Assembly (NCBI RefSeq): GCF_900177675.1
Contig: NZ_FXWM01000001.1
Location: 5,403,001 to 5,467,000 of the forward strand
Direction: 5' to 3'
Source of the DNA: Bacillus sp. OV166
Lineage (GTDB): Bacteria; Bacillota; Bacilli; Bacillales; Cytobacillaceae
Length of the DNA: 64,000 nt
Within the stretch, counting starts at the first letter, position 1; the number at the start of each line of letters is the position of its first letter. The notes below the pieces were generated by a model, which was not told the origin of the DNA, ran no database searches, and was given only the letters and a program-made list of their open reading frames with translations. A program made the position numbers and the translations under genes. Positions 34,892-42,699 of the stretch are shown piece by piece.

Positions 34892-37015
34892 TTAAAGGGA
34901 AGATAAGTTTTCGATTTTAAGATTTTTCTCGATTAATATTTTTTGATATTTTCTACTAACAGATGATTGGCTGATTCCTAAAGCCTTTGCTGCTTTAGTT
35001 GTTGTTTTGTATTGGTTCATCGCCATCACAATCAACTGTTCTTCCACATGATCGATGGCCTCCTGTAAGGGAATGACCCTCGAAATAACGGGCTTCATCT
35101 TTTTATGTTCATAACCTAACGATAAAAATTGGCTGACGAACTCAGCATCAATTGCCGGATGGTCGGCAGTAACTACTAATCTTTCAATAATGTTTTGAAG
35201 TTCCCTGACGTTACCCGGCCATGAATAAAACTCTAGTACATTAATAGCATCAGGTGTGAGATGATAATTCCGCTCGTATTTCTCATTTAATTGCTGCAAG
35301 AAATGAAAGGCGAGCAGAGAAATATCCTCCGTCCGTTCTCTTAATGGGGGAATGTGAATTGGAATGACATTTAAGCGATAATATAAATCTTCGCGGAAAT
35401 TACCGTCATCAACCATTTTTTCTAATTTTTTATTGGTAGCTGCGATAATCTGCACATTAATCCTAATTGGCGTGGTACTTCCAATCGGAATAACTTCCTG
35501 CTCCTGCAATACACGTAATAGCTTCACCTGCAAATGAATAGGCATTTCACCAATTTCGTCTAAAAACAAAATTCCGCCATCAGCCTGTTTAAAGTAGCCT
35601 TCTTTTCCATTCTTATCAGCTCCGGTAAAAGACCCTTTGGCATAACCGAATAGTTCACTTTCGAGTAAATTTTCCGGGATAGCCCCGCAATTTAATTTAA
35701 GAAACGGCATAGTCGAGCGCCTGCCTAATTGATGGATTGCTTGAGCAATTACTTCTTTACCAACTCCAGATTCTCCGTGAAGGAGGACGGTCGAGGAAAA
35801 ATCAGCAATTTTCTTCGCTTGATTGATAATCTTCTCCATTTTCGGACTACAATAAATGAGCTTTTTCAAAAAGCGGTCCTTACTTTTAAAATCATCTAAT
35901 TCCTTCTTATATTGTTCGGATATCTTTCTAATTTCCTGCAGTTCACTTTTTAGTCGTGTTGTTTCGGTAATATCGCGTGATGCAATAATAATCCGGTCGA
36001 GTTCATTCTTTTCATTATAGACCGGATTTCCTACTGCAAGAATTTTTCTTCCGGATTTGGTCTCTTGAACAACAGAGACCTTCTTTCCTTTTTCTAAAAC
36101 AAGTCTTGTGACCGAAGGTGTAAACAGCCCTTGATCCTCAAGTTCGAGAATATTCTTGCCAATGAGTTCTTTTAAATCTACTTTCCAGAAATCTCGAATG
36201 ATGTTTTCACTGAACCTGATTAGTTCCCCTTTGTTATTCACCACGAGGATTTCATCATATATACTAGACAAAATCGCATGCAGGTCCTTATTTAAGTCCT
36301 TAATATATTCAATTTCCATTGCCATTTCTTCGACCATGGGCAAATCCTGGGCAACAATGATGATGCCATCGACTTCATTATCATAGTTTAAAATCGGACT
36401 ATAATCGACGAGAATCCCGATTTCATTCTTGATTACTAGATGATTAAGAAGTGTCTTTCCTGTTGCAAATACCTTATCCAAATGAGAACTGCTAAAAATT
36501 TTTTCAGCTGGGAGATTTAAAACCTTTTCTGCTGTGCTCCTAATCATTTTTAAACCGGCTTCATTATAATTAATAATTCGTTTTTCTTTGTCTAATACAA
36601 AAATCCCCATGGGAATCGAGGTCAGAATAACTTTAAGTAAATCGACACTTTTATTTTCCTGTTTAAAAAGCTCGGCAAGTACATCTTCTCTTTGAATAAA
36701 ACCTGCTGGCTTACCGTCCTCCCCTCTAATGATGGCAAATGGTTCACCAATAATTTGGAACAATACAGGCAAGGAAATCTGGTCGCTAAGATGGCATATG
36801 CTTTCTATTGATTTCGATTGCTCAATCAAAGTTTCGATCGAAGCATTCTCTTTTTTGTGGTTATCAAGCATTACATAGGCAAATATGTGATTTTGTCTTT
36901 TTAAAAATAGAATGGGTTCCTTAAGGTTATTTAAGGTAGATCGAAAAACTTCTTCACTTTCTTCAACGTCCACTGTAGTAATCGCTTTCATTTTTTCTTT
37001 TGCAACAAAAAACAT
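34892..37015 (-). CDS. sigma-54-dependent transcriptional activator of the polyamine/GABA regulon
   Basis: 707 aa from ATG 37015 (GAGGGAGG six bases upstream; a longer frame begins in the ribosome site). Order: N-terminal CBS-like segment (about 1-115), two PAS domains (LLKVILTSIPMGIFVLD and LHAILSSIYDEILVVNN), a coiled linker, the AAA+ domain with Walker A LHGESGVGKEVIA, the sigma-54 contact loop GSFTGAD (a GAFTGA variant), Walker B GGILFLDEIGEM, the R-finger LNVIPIHIPPLRER, and a C-terminal Fis/TyrR-type helix (TTKAAKALGISQSSVSRKYQ). Bacillus relatives such as RocR and BkdR activate catabolic operons. Its gene lies amid five sigma-54 promoters, which it presumably controls. Confidence 0.93.
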   Translation of the reverse strand: MFFVAKEKMKAITTVDVEESEEVFRSTLNNLKEPILFLKRQNHIFAYVMLDNHKKENASIETLIEQSKSIESICHLSDQISLPVLFQIIGEPFAIIRGEDGKPAGFIQREDVLAELFKQENKSVDLLKVILTSIPMGIFVLDKEKRIINYNEAGLKMIRSTAEKVLNLPAEKIFSSSHLDKVFATGKTLLNHLVIKNEIGILVDYSPILNYDNEVDGIIIVAQDLPMVEEMAMEIEYIKDLNKDLHAILSSIYDEILVVNNKGELIRFSENIIRDFWKVDLKELIGKNILELEDQGLFTPSVTRLVLEKGKKVSVVQETKSGRKILAVGNPVYNEKNELDRIIIASRDITETTRLKSELQEIRKISEQYKKELDDFKSKDRFLKKLIYCSPKMEKIINQAKKIADFSSTVLLHGESGVGKEVIAQAIHQLGRRSTMPFLKLNCGAIPENLLESELFGYAKGSFTGADKNGKEGYFKQADGGILFLDEIGEMPIHLQVKLLRVLQEQEVIPIGSTTPIRINVQIIAATNKKLEKMVDDGNFREDLYYRLNVIPIHIPPLRERTEDISLLAFHFLQQLNEKYERNYHLTPDAINVLEFYSWPGNVRELQNIIERLVVTADHPAIDAEFVSQFLSLGYEHKKMKPVISRVIPLQEAIDHVEEQLIVMAMNQYKTTTKAAKALGISQSSVSRKYQKILIEKNLKIENLSSL

Positions 37016-37091
37016 AGTATACCTCCCTCTTAACACCTTATCTACCTTATACTACCACTTATTTCAAAATATTTTAAATTAAATATGGCAC

Positions 37092-37126
37092 AAAAAAAGA
37101 AGATGTTGGCCCCATCTTCTTTTTTC
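37092..37126 (-). terminator. terminator of the glutamate dehydrogenase operon
   Basis: AAAAAAGAAGATG (37093-37105) / CATCTTCTTTTTT (37113-37125); the minus strand ends in a T-tract. It separates the operon from the activator gene. Confidence 0.8.
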
Positions 37127-37132
37127 TAGTAA

Positions 37133-37381
37133 TTAATCGCTACCGGTAACAAACAAATCTTCCTTTATATAAGCGAGGACCATCCCTGGAATAACATAAT
37201 CCCCTTCCTGCACTTCAAGTGATTCGACTTTTCCACTCAAACTAGTCTGAACCGTTTCTAATGTACCTGATTCTGATTTAATCATAAATAAGTTTTCCCA
37301 CTCATAAATTCTTGACTCGCTCTTAATTGAAATCTTTTCCACATTCCCATAACACGTGCTAAGAACTACACCATAGTACAT
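37133..37381 (-). CDS. biotinyl/lipoyl-like domain protein without the modifiable lysine
   Basis: 82 aa from ATG 37381 (AGAGGG eight bases upstream). Two half-repeats of a lipoyl/biotinyl barrel are visible: YGNVEKISIKSESRIYEWEN followed by LSGKVESLEVQEGDYVIPGM and VLAYIKED. Between them the usual EAMKM hairpin is replaced by ESGTLETVQ, so the attachment lysine is missing. It therefore should not carry biotin or lipoate and may be a scaffold or regulator of an enzyme. Third cistron of the glutamate dehydrogenase operon, after the DUF3055-like gene (22-base gap). Confidence 0.65.
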   Translation of the reverse strand: MYYGVVLSTCYGNVEKISIKSESRIYEWENLFMIKSESGTLETVQTSLSGKVESLEVQEGDYVIPGMVLAYIKEDLFVTGSD

Positions 37382-37403
37382 GAACATCACCCTCTTTATT
37401 CGT

Positions 37404-37694
37404 TTAATACTGCTCCAGAAAAGGCCGTGTCTGTAATACTAGACTAAAGAATTCTTGAAACTCCGAAATATCCTCACCTTGGATTCCCAGTCTTTCAGCC
37501 CAATGATCGTCTGAATAGGTGTCTTCTTGACAAAGTAATACCATTTTCCCTGACTGAATCGAAGTAACCATCGCTTTACCAAAAAATTGCTCTGAATAGC
37601 CAATCGTCAAATCGTAGCGATGGTTTTTTGAAATTAAACAAAAATAATGTAATAGCTGCTGTTCCTTTTGTTCGGATAGTATATCTAGTGTCAT
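37404..37694 (-). CDS. DUF3055-like protein
   Basis: 96 aa, ATG after GAGGAGGGTGTGTTGA. The core SKNHRYDLTIGYSEQFFGKA followed by MVTSIQSGKMVLLCQED resembles DUF3055 proteins (ENxRFDLAIVxTDRYYGKxLVxxMQ pattern, remembered), short cytosolic proteins of Bacillus with unknown role. It lies between the glutamate dehydrogenase gene (33 bases) and the lipoyl-like gene, suggesting a link to amino-nitrogen metabolism under sigma-54 control. Function unknown. Confidence 0.6.
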   Translation of the reverse strand: MTLDILSEQKEQQLLHYFCLISKNHRYDLTIGYSEQFFGKAMVTSIQSGKMVLLCQEDTYSDDHWAERLGIQGEDISEFQEFFSLVLQTRPFLEQY

Positions 37695-37727
37695 TCAACA
37701 CACCCTCCTCTTATTTCAGTTATGTTT

Positions 37728-39014
37728 TTAATATTTCAACCATCCTCTAAGCCTTGAAGCCTCTGCTAGCTTTTGAATTCCTTCTATATAAGCTGCAATT
37801 TTCATATTTACACCATACATTTTGGAGGTGTGATAAACCTTTAAAAAGCTTTCTGTCATTTTCTCCTTTAGACGCTCATCTACGATTTCCTCGGTCCAGT
37901 AATAGCCTTGATTATTTTGACACCATTCAAAATAAGAGACAATGACGCCGCCAGAATTGGCAAGAATATCGGGAACAACAAGGATCTCCCGTTCATCTAG
38001 TATTTTTAGCGCATCTTTTGTGGTAGGTCCATTGGCAGCTTCAATGATAATATTGCAGTTAAGTTTACTGGCATTATACTTATTGATAACCCCTGAGATT
38101 GCTGCTGGAATGAGAATATCACATTCTTTTTCTAATAACTCCTGGTTTGAGATCGAGCTATTAAAGCGATTAGAAATAATGCCAAAGGAATCTCTATTTT
38201 CCAGAAGATAGGGAATATCTAATCCCTTTTCATCATATAAGCCGCCGAGCATGTCTCCGATACCAATTACTTTTGCACCAATCTCATATAAATACTGGGC
38301 AAGGTAACTGCCGACATTTCCAAAGCCTTGTATGATGACACGGGTATCTTTTAACTGCATTTTCCTTAATTCACATACCATTTGCAGCGTATATAAAACA
38401 CCTTTTGATGTCGCGGTTTCCCTACCCTTGGATCCCCCAAGTGCAATTGGCTTTCCTGTGATAAATCCAGGGGAGTCGAATTCACGGATATGGTCGTATT
38501 CATCCAGCATCCACGCCATGATTTGCGAGTTCGTATACATATCAGGTGCAAGAATATCCTTTGTTGGACCGACCAGCTGACTAACCGCTCTTACATAACC
38601 TCGGCTCAATTTTTCCAATTCATCTAAACTCATTTTACGAGGATCACAGATGATCCCGCCTTTTGCACCGCCATAGGGAAGGTCAGTAATACCGCACTTT
38701 AAGCTCATCCAGCCGGCCAACGCCTTAACTTCATCAGGAGTGACGTCTGGATGAAATCGAATTCCGCCTTTCGTCGGACCAGAGGCATCATTATGCTGAG
38801 CCCGGTACCCCTGGAATATTTCTGTTTGCCCATTATCCATTCGCACAGGAATACTCACTTCTAAAAATCTCATCGGCTTCTTTAGAAATTCGAATACTTG
38901 GGGTGGGTAGTTCAGGATATTAACAGCTTCCTTTAAAGTATCTTGAAACTCGAGAAGGGAATTATCCTGTTCTCTTTTTTTCGTATTCTTCATGTCTAGA
39001 GATTCGACTGCCAT
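37728..39014 (-). CDS. glutamate dehydrogenase (Glu/Leu/Phe/Val dehydrogenase family)
   Basis: 428 aa, ATG after GAGGTGTTAGA. Hexameric GDH pattern: GYRAQHNDASGPTKGGIRFH near 67-86, KCGITDLPYGGAKGGIICDP with the catalytic lysine near 105-125, DMYTNSQIMAWMLDEY and the Rossmann loop VIIQGFGNVGSYLAQYL. It deaminates glutamate to 2-oxoglutarate and ammonia. A sigma-54 promoter and an activator site upstream mirror those of B. subtilis rocG. Its role here is probably to recycle the 2-oxoglutarate consumed by the two aminotransferases of putrescine and GABA breakdown. Confidence 0.92.
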   Translation of the reverse strand: MAVESLDMKNTKKREQDNSLLEFQDTLKEAVNILNYPPQVFEFLKKPMRFLEVSIPVRMDNGQTEIFQGYRAQHNDASGPTKGGIRFHPDVTPDEVKALAGWMSLKCGITDLPYGGAKGGIICDPRKMSLDELEKLSRGYVRAVSQLVGPTKDILAPDMYTNSQIMAWMLDEYDHIREFDSPGFITGKPIALGGSKGRETATSKGVLYTLQMVCELRKMQLKDTRVIIQGFGNVGSYLAQYLYEIGAKVIGIGDMLGGLYDEKGLDIPYLLENRDSFGIISNRFNSSISNQELLEKECDILIPAAISGVINKYNASKLNCNIIIEAANGPTTKDALKILDEREILVVPDILANSGGVIVSYFEWCQNNQGYYWTEEIVDERLKEKMTESFLKVYHTSKMYGVNMKIAAYIEGIQKLAEASRLRGWLKY

Positions 39015-39050
39015 TCTAACACCTCATTTTTTATTGTTACAAAAGGATAA

Positions 39051-39067
39051 AGCAAGTTTCATGCCAA
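39051..39067 (-). promoter_or_regulatory. sigma-54 promoter of the glutamate dehydrogenase operon
   Basis: Minus strand TTGGCATGAAACTTGCT: TGGCATG, four bases, TTGCT; 36 bases before the start codon. Confidence 0.88.
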
Positions 39068-39147
39068 CTAATTAATAAACGGTTATTCTGGGTTTTAATA
39101 TATACATTTATGAAAAAGTAGATAAGATCTATGAAAATATGATTGAA

Positions 39148-39164
39148 TTATTCAATTTTGCATA
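39148..39164. promoter_or_regulatory. putative upstream activator site
   Basis: TTATTCAATTTTGCATA, about 85 bases upstream of the sigma-54 promoter; 16 of its bases are identical to those at 34767-34782. A second weaker element TTTATGAAAAAGTAGATA lies near 39107-39124. Confidence 0.6.
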
Positions 39165-39215
39165 CTAATTAATTTCCACTCACCCTCCCTTTTCAACCAC
39201 CTTCCAAAAAAGTCA

Positions 39216-39240
39216 AAAAGCCAGGCATATAAGCCTGGCT
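39216..39240 (-). terminator. terminator of the first amino acid/polyamine permease gene
   Basis: AGCCAGGC (39219-39226) / GCCTGGCT (39233-39240), followed on the minus strand by TTTTTGACTTTTTT. Confidence 0.7.
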
Positions 39241-39255
39241 CAGGTAATTTCCTGC

Positions 39256-40617
39256 TTAAAGGGAAGAAGCCCTTTCCGCGTCATCAATATTTAAATCAGC
39301 AATTTTGATTTTAAAGAATCTTGTTTGGAAAATCATATAAATCATGCCAATAACAATCCAAACAACCCCGCCGATGAGTGCATCGAATTGTAAGTTAGCC
39401 CACAAGATTCCCGTTAATCCAGCCCCGAGGATTGGCATGACTAGATATGAGAAAATATCTTTTAGCGTTTTATATCTCTTTAGACGGAAGACGAAATGAG
39501 CAATGACGGATAAGTTAACAAATGTGAAAGCAATTAATGCACCAAAGTTAATAAAGGAAGAAATTAACTCTAAACTCGGGGCTATGGCCAGCAAGGATAC
39601 CACCCCAACTAAGATGACGTTAAAAACCGGTGTCCTGAATTTTGGATGGACATAACCGAACGTCTTTTTTGGCAAGACCCCATTCCGTCCCATAACGTAT
39701 AGCAGCCTTGATACACTTGCATGTGAGGCTAGTCCGGAAGCAACTGTTGCAGCAAAAGCACCTGAAAGGAAAATCAGTTTGAAGATTGTCCCACCCACAA
39801 ACAAACCAATTTCTGGTAACGTGTCATCGGTTACTTTGAATCCTGAAACATCTGGAAATAAAGATTGGGCAAAATAACTACAAACGAAAAAGATGGCGCC
39901 ACCAATAAAGACCGTCAACATAATCGCTCTCGGCATCGTTTTTTGGTCAATGGCTTCCTCTGCATACATGGTTACTGCATCAAATCCAATAAAAGAGAAA
40001 CAAACCACTGTTGCCCCTGTCAAAATTGCTCCGAGGTGAATATCGGAATGGAAAAGCGGAGCTGTTGTGAAAATTGTTCCTTGTCCCATTCCTTTGGAAA
40101 GCTGGACAAAGGCAAGGACAATAAATGCGGCAATTAAGACCACTTCAAAAATAACCAGCAGTGAATTTAAACTGGATGTTTTCCCCATACTCCATGCATT
40201 AATGGCAGTGACGATAGCAACATAAACGACAACCCAAATCCATGCTGGAACACTAGGAAATACAGATACCATGTAAATACGAATTATCAATGCATTCACC
40301 ATTGGAAGCAATATATAATCAAGTAACGCTGCCCAGCCGACTATGAAACCAAGATGCGGGCTCATGGTCTCCCTTGTATACGTATAGGCCGAACCGGCAC
40401 TCGGAAATACCCGTACCATCTTTCCGTAACTAATAGCGGTAAACACCATAACAACCAATGCCGCAATGTACGCAAGTGGGACAACACCATTGGTTTCTTC
40501 CGAGACAATTCCAAATGTATCAAACACAATCGTTGGTGTCATATAACCCAATCCGAGCATTACGATTGCCCATAGTCCAAGTGAGCGTTTAAGAGTAGTA
40601 TTCTCCAATTTAACCAT
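39256..40617 (-). CDS. APC-family amino acid/polyamine permease (PuuP-like paralogue)
   Basis: 453 aa with about 12 membrane spans. The first span region LGLWAIVMLGLGYMTPTIVF and the motif [13 protein letters not shown] followed by [20 protein letters not shown] place it in the APC superfamily; it is a paralogue of the PuuP-like permease at 41012 (shared [18 protein letters not shown] and FGYVHPKFRTP). It may import putrescine, GABA or a related amine. It has its own sigma-54 promoter and a cre-like site in the leader. The ATG is close to its ribosome site (AAGGAG, two bases), so the start is slightly uncertain. Confidence 0.88.
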   Translation of the reverse strand: MVKLENTTLKRSLGLWAIVMLGLGYMTPTIVFDTFGIVSEETNGVVPLAYIAALVVMVFTAISYGKMVRVFPSAGSAYTYTRETMSPHLGFIVGWAALLDYILLPMVNALIIRIYMVSVFPSVPAWIWVVVYVAIVTAINAWSMGKTSSLNSLLVIFEVVLIAAFIVLAFVQLSKGMGQGTIFTTAPLFHSDIHLGAILTGATVVCFSFIGFDAVTMYAEEAIDQKTMPRAIMLTVFIGGAIFFVCSYFAQSLFPDVSGFKVTDDTLPEIGLFVGGTIFKLIFLSGAFAATVASGLASHASVSRLLYVMGRNGVLPKKTFGYVHPKFRTPVFNVILVGVVSLLAIAPSLELISSFINFGALIAFTFVNLSVIAHFVFRLKRYKTLKDIFSYLVMPILGAGLTGILWANLQFDALIGGVVWIVIGMIYMIFQTRFFKIKIADLNIDDAERASSL

Positions 40618-40658
40618 CTCTCCTTATATATCCGGATATTCGTTTAATAAAAATCAAT

Positions 40659-40672
40659 TGTAAGCATTTACA
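40659..40672. promoter_or_regulatory. cre-like site in the permease leader
   Basis: TGTAAGCATTTACA (reverse TGTAAATGCTTACA) is a palindrome one base off the cre consensus TGNAARCGNWWWCA. It lies between the sigma-54 promoter and the start codon, a roadblock position. Confidence 0.4.
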
Positions 40673-40779
40673 TTTTGTTCTAGCATTGATGAAGTACTTA
40701 ATCTAAAAAAAAACAACTTACTAATCGTAGATCAGCTCCTCCTTCCATTGTACTTAAAAATCTTACTATTTTAAATTAT

Positions 40780-40796
40780 TGCAATTTTCATGCCAA
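40780..40796 (-). promoter_or_regulatory. sigma-54 promoter of the first permease gene
   Basis: Minus strand TTGGCATGAAAATTGCA: TGGCATG, four bases, TTGCA. The leader to the start codon is long (about 160 bases). Confidence 0.88.
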
Positions 40797-40900
40797 TTAA
40801 ATTTCTTCCTTATTAAAATATACTTTTACTTTTCGGGACCAAAAAATTGGCACTACGACTTTTAATCAAATTTGCAATCTATCAAATGAAACTATTATTT

Positions 40901-40937
40901 TTATGAAAAAATGCATAACCTCCTCAGATTTGCATAA
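40901..40937. promoter_or_regulatory. putative upstream activator sites
   Basis: TTATGAAAAAATGCATAA at 40901-40918 and TTTGCATAA at 40929-40937, 105-155 bases upstream of the -24/-12 promoter, sharing the TGCATA core of the other sites in this regulon. Confidence 0.45.
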
Positions 40938-40951
40938 AATTGACGGAATCG

Positions 40952-40991
40952 ACAAAAAAAAGCAGTGGATTCTTCTCGTAGAATCCACTGC
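40952..40991 (-). terminator. terminator of puuP
   Basis: GCAGTGGATTC (40962-40972) / GAATCCACTGC (40981-40991) with a run of eight A on the plus strand, i.e. T on the minus strand. The same stem sequence recurs at 43681-43711 after the agmatinase gene. Confidence 0.8.
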
Positions 40992-41011
40992 TTCCTTAAA
41001 AAATAATTCGA

Positions 41012-42352
41012 TTATGCTTCCTCAGCTTTAAATTGCGGTGGTGCTATTCTGAATGCTTTCGTTAGAAAAATTAAGTAAGTAAATCCAACAGCAAACCAAA
41101 TAACTCCCATAATCAAGGAGCTAACCTCAAGATTAATCCAAAGTATCCCAACCGCCCCCGCACCAATTAAAGGCATTATAACGTAATCAAAAAAACCTTT
41201 AGGTGTCCTGTGCATTTTTTGACGAACAGCAAAGTGATTAATTACAGAAAGATTAACAAACGTAAAGGCCATTAAAGCACCGAAATTAATTAAAGAAGTT
41301 GCTGTAACTAGGTCAAAGAACCAGGCCGACAAGGAGATTACTCCAACAAATAACACATTAAATGCAGGTGTTCGCCATTTTGGATGAACGTATCCAAACC
41401 ATTTTTCTGGGAATACCTTGTCACGCCCCATAACATACAAGAGTCGTGAAACACTAGCATGTGAAGCAAGCCCGGAAGCTAGTGTATTGACAAAGGTTGT
41501 ACACAGGAAAATCGATTGAAACAGCTTTCCACCAACATATAGTGCAATTTCTGGAAGTGCAGCGTCAGGTTCTTTGAACCTAGATATGTCTGGAAAAAAG
41601 GATTGAATAAAAAACGATGTGGTAATAAAAATAACCCCGCCCCATAAAGCTGTAAGCATAATCGCTTTTGGAATTGTCTTTTCCGGATTAGGCGTTTCTT
41701 CAGCTAGCGTCGTAACAGCATCAAAACCAAGGAACGAAAAGCAGAGAATCGTTGCACCAGTAATGAGAACCGGCATGTTCATACCTTCAACAAAGAACGG
41801 TTGTAAACTAAAAACAGTACCTGTTCCCTCACCTGCGTTTAATCCTTTAACAACTAGTATTATAAAGACAATCATGATGAGAATTTGAATTAAAACAAAT
41901 AATGTATTGAAATTTGCTAGGATATTTACGCTACGTAGGTTTAGGAAGGTAACAATTCCAACAAACACTAATACCCAAATAAAATCTGGAACTGCTGGAA
42001 ACAAAGCATTCAGGTACAGTTTTGTTAATAAAGCTTTAACCATCGGCAAAAACAAATAATCAAGTAGAGAAGACCAGCCAACTAGAAAACCTAAATGCTT
42101 GTTTATTGCTTTTTGGGTATAAGTGTAGGCTGAGCCTGCTTGAGGGAAAACCTTTACAAGCTTCCCATAACTCGCTGCAGTGAATAACATCCCAATCAAT
42201 GCAATAATATATGCTGTTGGTACATGACCTTTCGTTATTCCAGAAACAATTCCAAATGTGTCAAAAACCACCATAGGTGTCATATATGCTAGTCCCATGA
42301 TAACGACCTGCCACAGCTTTAACGATCTTTTCAGCTTTACGCCATTTTCCAA
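41012..42352 (-). CDS. puuP: putrescine importer, PuuP type
   Basis: 446 aa, TTG start nine bases after GAGGGGG. An APC-superfamily permease with about 12 spans that, from memory, closely follows E. coli PuuP over its whole length: [77 protein letters not shown] and [20 protein letters not shown] are near-identical blocks. PuuP imports putrescine as a carbon and nitrogen source by proton symport. It is divergent from agmatinase, with sigma-54 promoters for both. A cre-like site lies just before the start. Confidence 0.88.
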   Translation of the reverse strand: MENGVKLKRSLKLWQVVIMGLAYMTPMVVFDTFGIVSGITKGHVPTAYIIALIGMLFTAASYGKLVKVFPQAGSAYTYTQKAINKHLGFLVGWSSLLDYLFLPMVKALLTKLYLNALFPAVPDFIWVLVFVGIVTFLNLRSVNILANFNTLFVLIQILIMIVFIILVVKGLNAGEGTGTVFSLQPFFVEGMNMPVLITGATILCFSFLGFDAVTTLAEETPNPEKTIPKAIMLTALWGGVIFITTSFFIQSFFPDISRFKEPDAALPEIALYVGGKLFQSIFLCTTFVNTLASGLASHASVSRLLYVMGRDKVFPEKWFGYVHPKWRTPAFNVLFVGVISLSAWFFDLVTATSLINFGALMAFTFVNLSVINHFAVRQKMHRTPKGFFDYVIMPLIGAGAVGILWINLEVSSLIMGVIWFAVGFTYLIFLTKAFRIAPPQFKAEEA

Positions 42353-42372
42353 ATATCATACCCCCTCTTTAA

Positions 42373-42386
42373 TTAAAACGTTTTCA
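42373..42386. promoter_or_regulatory. cre-like site before puuP
   Basis: Minus strand TGAAAACGTTTTAA, one mismatch to TGNAARCGNWWWCA, 20 bases upstream of the puuP start and downstream of its sigma-54 promoter. Confidence 0.5.
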
Positions 42387-42457
42387 TTACCGGATAATCC
42401 TTTGATTTCTATAGATTTTTACTCCTCCTTAGATTTTGGAAATTCAGAATGTAATCT

Positions 42458-42474
42458 CGCAATTTTTGTGCCAA
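42458..42474 (-). promoter_or_regulatory. sigma-54 promoter of puuP
   Basis: Minus strand TTGGCACAAAAATTGCG: TGGCACA, four bases, TTGCG; about 105 bases before the start codon. Confidence 0.85.
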
Positions 42475-42567
42475 GCTATATTCTTGTAAAATTTCACCTT
42501 ATTACTTGTGCAATCCTTAAAGGAAGGTATTTGAAGTTAAATTTATAATTTTTTTAAATCCTCAAAA

Positions 42568-42584
42568 TTATTCATTTGCGCATA
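42568..42584. promoter_or_regulatory. putative shared activator site between puuP and speB
   Basis: TTATTCATTTGCGCATA matches 14 of 17 bases of the site at 39148-39164. It lies about 95 bases from the puuP and 60 bases from the speB sigma-54 promoter, so one activator could serve both divergent genes. Confidence 0.5.
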
Positions 42585-42644
42585 CATTATTCCAAATTAA
42601 GTAGAATCTGTCACATACATTAAGCCGATCCGCTTTATTCTTTA

Positions 42645-42661
42645 TTGGCACAAAACTTGCA
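42645..42661 (+). promoter_or_regulatory. sigma-54 promoter of speB
   Basis: TTGGCACAAAACTTGCA: TGGCACA, four bases, TTGCA; 38 bases before the agmatinase start. Confidence 0.9.
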
Positions 42662-42699
42662 AAACTAATTATATAAATAAATATGTGGGGGAATTTTAG

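Noticed and set aside
40847-40870. TTGGCACTACGACTTTT as a further sigma-54 promoter
   Set aside because: The -24 part fits but there is no GC at -12.
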